Position numbers and translations under genes: made by a program. A stretch of DNA of 64,000 nucleotides, taken from positions 1 through 64,000 of the forward strand of contig JBCBZG010000014.1 of the NCBI GenBank assembly GCA_039815465.1, in the 5' to 3' direction. The number at the start of each line of letters is the position of its first letter. The first letter of the stretch is position 1. The notes under the pieces are model-generated. The model did not search any database and was not told where the DNA came from. It saw only the letters and a list, made by a program, of their open reading frames with translations. The stretch is from Shimia_B sp039815465. Its GTDB lineage: Bacteria > Pseudomonadota > Alphaproteobacteria > Rhodobacterales > Rhodobacteraceae. Of the stretch, positions 62,873 through 64,000 are shown in pieces.

Positions 62873-63469
62873 CTAGCCGCGCTGCGTTTCGATAACGCTG
62901 CCGGACTGCCGTGCGAGTTGGCGGATCTCTTCTGCGATCAGGGCAAAGGCGCGTCCCTGCGCGCCGCAGCGGGCAGCCTCGATCGACGCGTTGATCGCCA
63001 CAAACTGGATGGAACGGCTGAGCTTAGATAGCTCCGCCAGCATCGCGCTCGACAGTTCGGCATGGGCCGACTGCCGCTCCAGCACGCCGCCGATGAACAC
63101 GCGCCGCACAGCGTCGAGCGACTGCCTGGAGCGTCGCACGCAGTCCTGGTTGAACCGGGTAAGCAGCGCCTCAGGCGCCTCGCGATCCCAGTCCCGTGCA
63201 AAGGCACGCCAAACATCAGCGGCGCCCCGGCACTCATCCCGCGCCTCCTGATCCAGGCTGAAGCCCGCAGGCTTCAGAAGGTGGTCAAACCCCGCCTCCA
63301 AAACCATCGCGAAACCCGACATACGATCCGGCAAACCGCGCTCAAGCTCCCGGTCCACGCGGCCCATGGCGCGCGCGCAGAGTGCGGAGGGAACCTCCGT
63401 TAATAGCGGCAGCAGGTCTGCCTCGATCACGACGATGGGATCAGTCCGCCAGTCCAACGGTAGCGCCAT
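62873..63469 (-). CDS. Soluble methyl-accepting chemotaxis-like protein
   Basis: 198 residues, start ATG 63467-63469. The C-terminal third holds an MCP signalling tip-like stretch (SIQFVAINASIEAARCGAQG and FALIAEEIRQLARQSG). There is no membrane segment; the N-terminal part is a sensor-like helical domain. It ends just before the right boundary of the element, so the insertion did not interrupt it. High GC, chromosomal. It may take part in a cytoplasmic chemoreceptor array, which is an inference. Confidence 0.82.
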   Translation of the reverse strand: MALPLDWRTDPIVVIEADLLPLLTEVPSALCARAMGRVDRELERGLPDRMSGFAMVLEAGFDHLLKPAGFSLDQEARDECRGAADVWRAFARDWDREAPEALLTRFNQDCVRRSRQSLDAVRRVFIGGVLERQSAHAELSSAMLAELSKLSRSIQFVAINASIEAARCGAQGRAFALIAEEIRQLARQSGSVIETQRG

Positions 63470-63615
63470 AGTAGTCTCCGGCCCGGTCCGCGGCACCGTA
63501 GCGAACCCCCATTAAGTTAGCCTTAAGCCCGACCCAAAGCCGCAACTTGCCAGTTGCTCGATCGTGCAGCCAAACGTTAAGTAACGGCAGTGTCACATTA
63601 ATTCAGGATCGATTC

Positions 63616-64000
63616 ATGAAATTGCGCCTTTTGCCTGCCATGCTTGCGGCCAGCGTTTGCGCCGCCGCGGCCACCGCTGCCCCGATCACGTTAAATCTGA
63701 ACGGCTCCGTCAGCTCGGCCTCCGGGGCGTGGGCGGGTGCAGAGGGGACCGGCTTTTCTGCCGCTCTGACCTTCGATCTGGACCCGAACAACGCAGTCGT
63801 CATCGAAGACATCGAAAACGAGTTCGAGGAACGCCGCTGGATTTTCCAGGGCGGCTCTTACGGCCTGACCTTCACCCCCGATGCAGGCAGCCCGCTCGAT
63901 TTCCTGAGTGTGGACACAATCGCGGTTGAAACGATCAACAACATCGATCTCGACGGTATCGGAAACCCGTTTGGACTGACCGGTATTCGTGACGTGCTGA
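63616..64000 (+). CDS. Secreted protein, N-terminal part
   Basis: Start of a coding frame still open at the window end, at least 128 codons. Begins MKLRLLPAMLAASVCAA, a clear signal peptide, and continues as a beta-rich extracellular sequence (ITLNLNGSVSSASGAWAG) similar to proteins carrying a C-terminal sorting tag. Whether such a tag exists cannot be seen. An AGGA site is five to eight bases upstream. Confidence 0.75.
   Translation, partial: MKLRLLPAMLAASVCAAAATAAPITLNLNGSVSSASGAWAGAEGTGFSAALTFDLDPNNAVVIEDIENEFEERRWIFQGGSYGLTFTPDAGSPLDFLSVDTIAVETINNIDLDGIGNPFGLTGIRDVL

Overview
The window is chromosomal DNA of an alphaproteobacterium, most likely a marine Rhodobacteraceae (Roseobacter-type) species. 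The gene order sdhB-x-x-x-sdhA-sdhD-sdhC ... mch-nnrU-mcl2 ... mdh ... sucC-x-x-x-sucD-x-x-x-sucA-sucB-x-x-lpdA, the high GC and the ethylmalonyl-CoA pathway enzymes all fit that group. The left end cuts sdhB and the right end cuts a secreted protein gene.

Bases 1-25,600 are a TCA-cycle superlocus. Complex II (sdhC, D, A, B), malate dehydrogenase, succinyl-CoA synthetase, 2-oxoglutarate dehydrogenase (E1, two-lipoyl-domain E2) and dihydrolipoamide dehydrogenase are interleaved with small secreted or lipoprotein genes that look like local paralogue families. A GntR/FCD regulator lies next to lpdA. The exact palindrome TGTGATCACA occurs in front of that regulator, twice in front of sucC (21 bp apart) and in a cluster in front of sdhC (again with a 21-bp pair). 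I infer a common, autoregulated TCA regulon. One AT-richer gene of foreign appearance sits between sucB and lpdA.

Bases 25,600-26,930 hold a YgjP-type metallohydrolase, a TIGR02300 protein and tRNA-Ala(GGC). A roughly 36-kb integrative mobilizable element is inserted at the 3' end of this tRNA (about 26,922 to 62,836). It carries a large serine recombinase, a VirD4-type coupling protein with a set of small membrane proteins, mobC and a relaxase-helicase. It also carries ArdA antirestriction, a ParB-like protein, an H-NS-like protein, a second (resolvase-type) serine recombinase and cargo. No complete type IV secretion system is visible, so it is probably mobilized rather than self-transmissible. 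The recombinase frame ends inside the tRNA. If the ends are joined through a shared CCACCA core, that frame continues into the short frame ahead of mobC, so excision would place the mob genes behind the recombinase.

Cargo of special interest: (1) a tightly coupled four-gene unit at 35.9-38.3 kb made of two unrecognised proteins, a HExxH metallopeptidase and a previously unlisted 26-codon ORF ending in four glycines, closed by a strong terminator; (2) a probable defence operon at 40.9-47.2 kb with a 1226-residue nuclease-like/STAND NTPase and a second large protein whose gene is split by a frameshift at an A6 tract; (3) a surface-polysaccharide-like cluster at 53.1-59.3 kb (GalE, GT4, DUF2194). 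Beyond 62,840 the chromosome resumes with a soluble chemotaxis-type protein and the start of a secreted protein.
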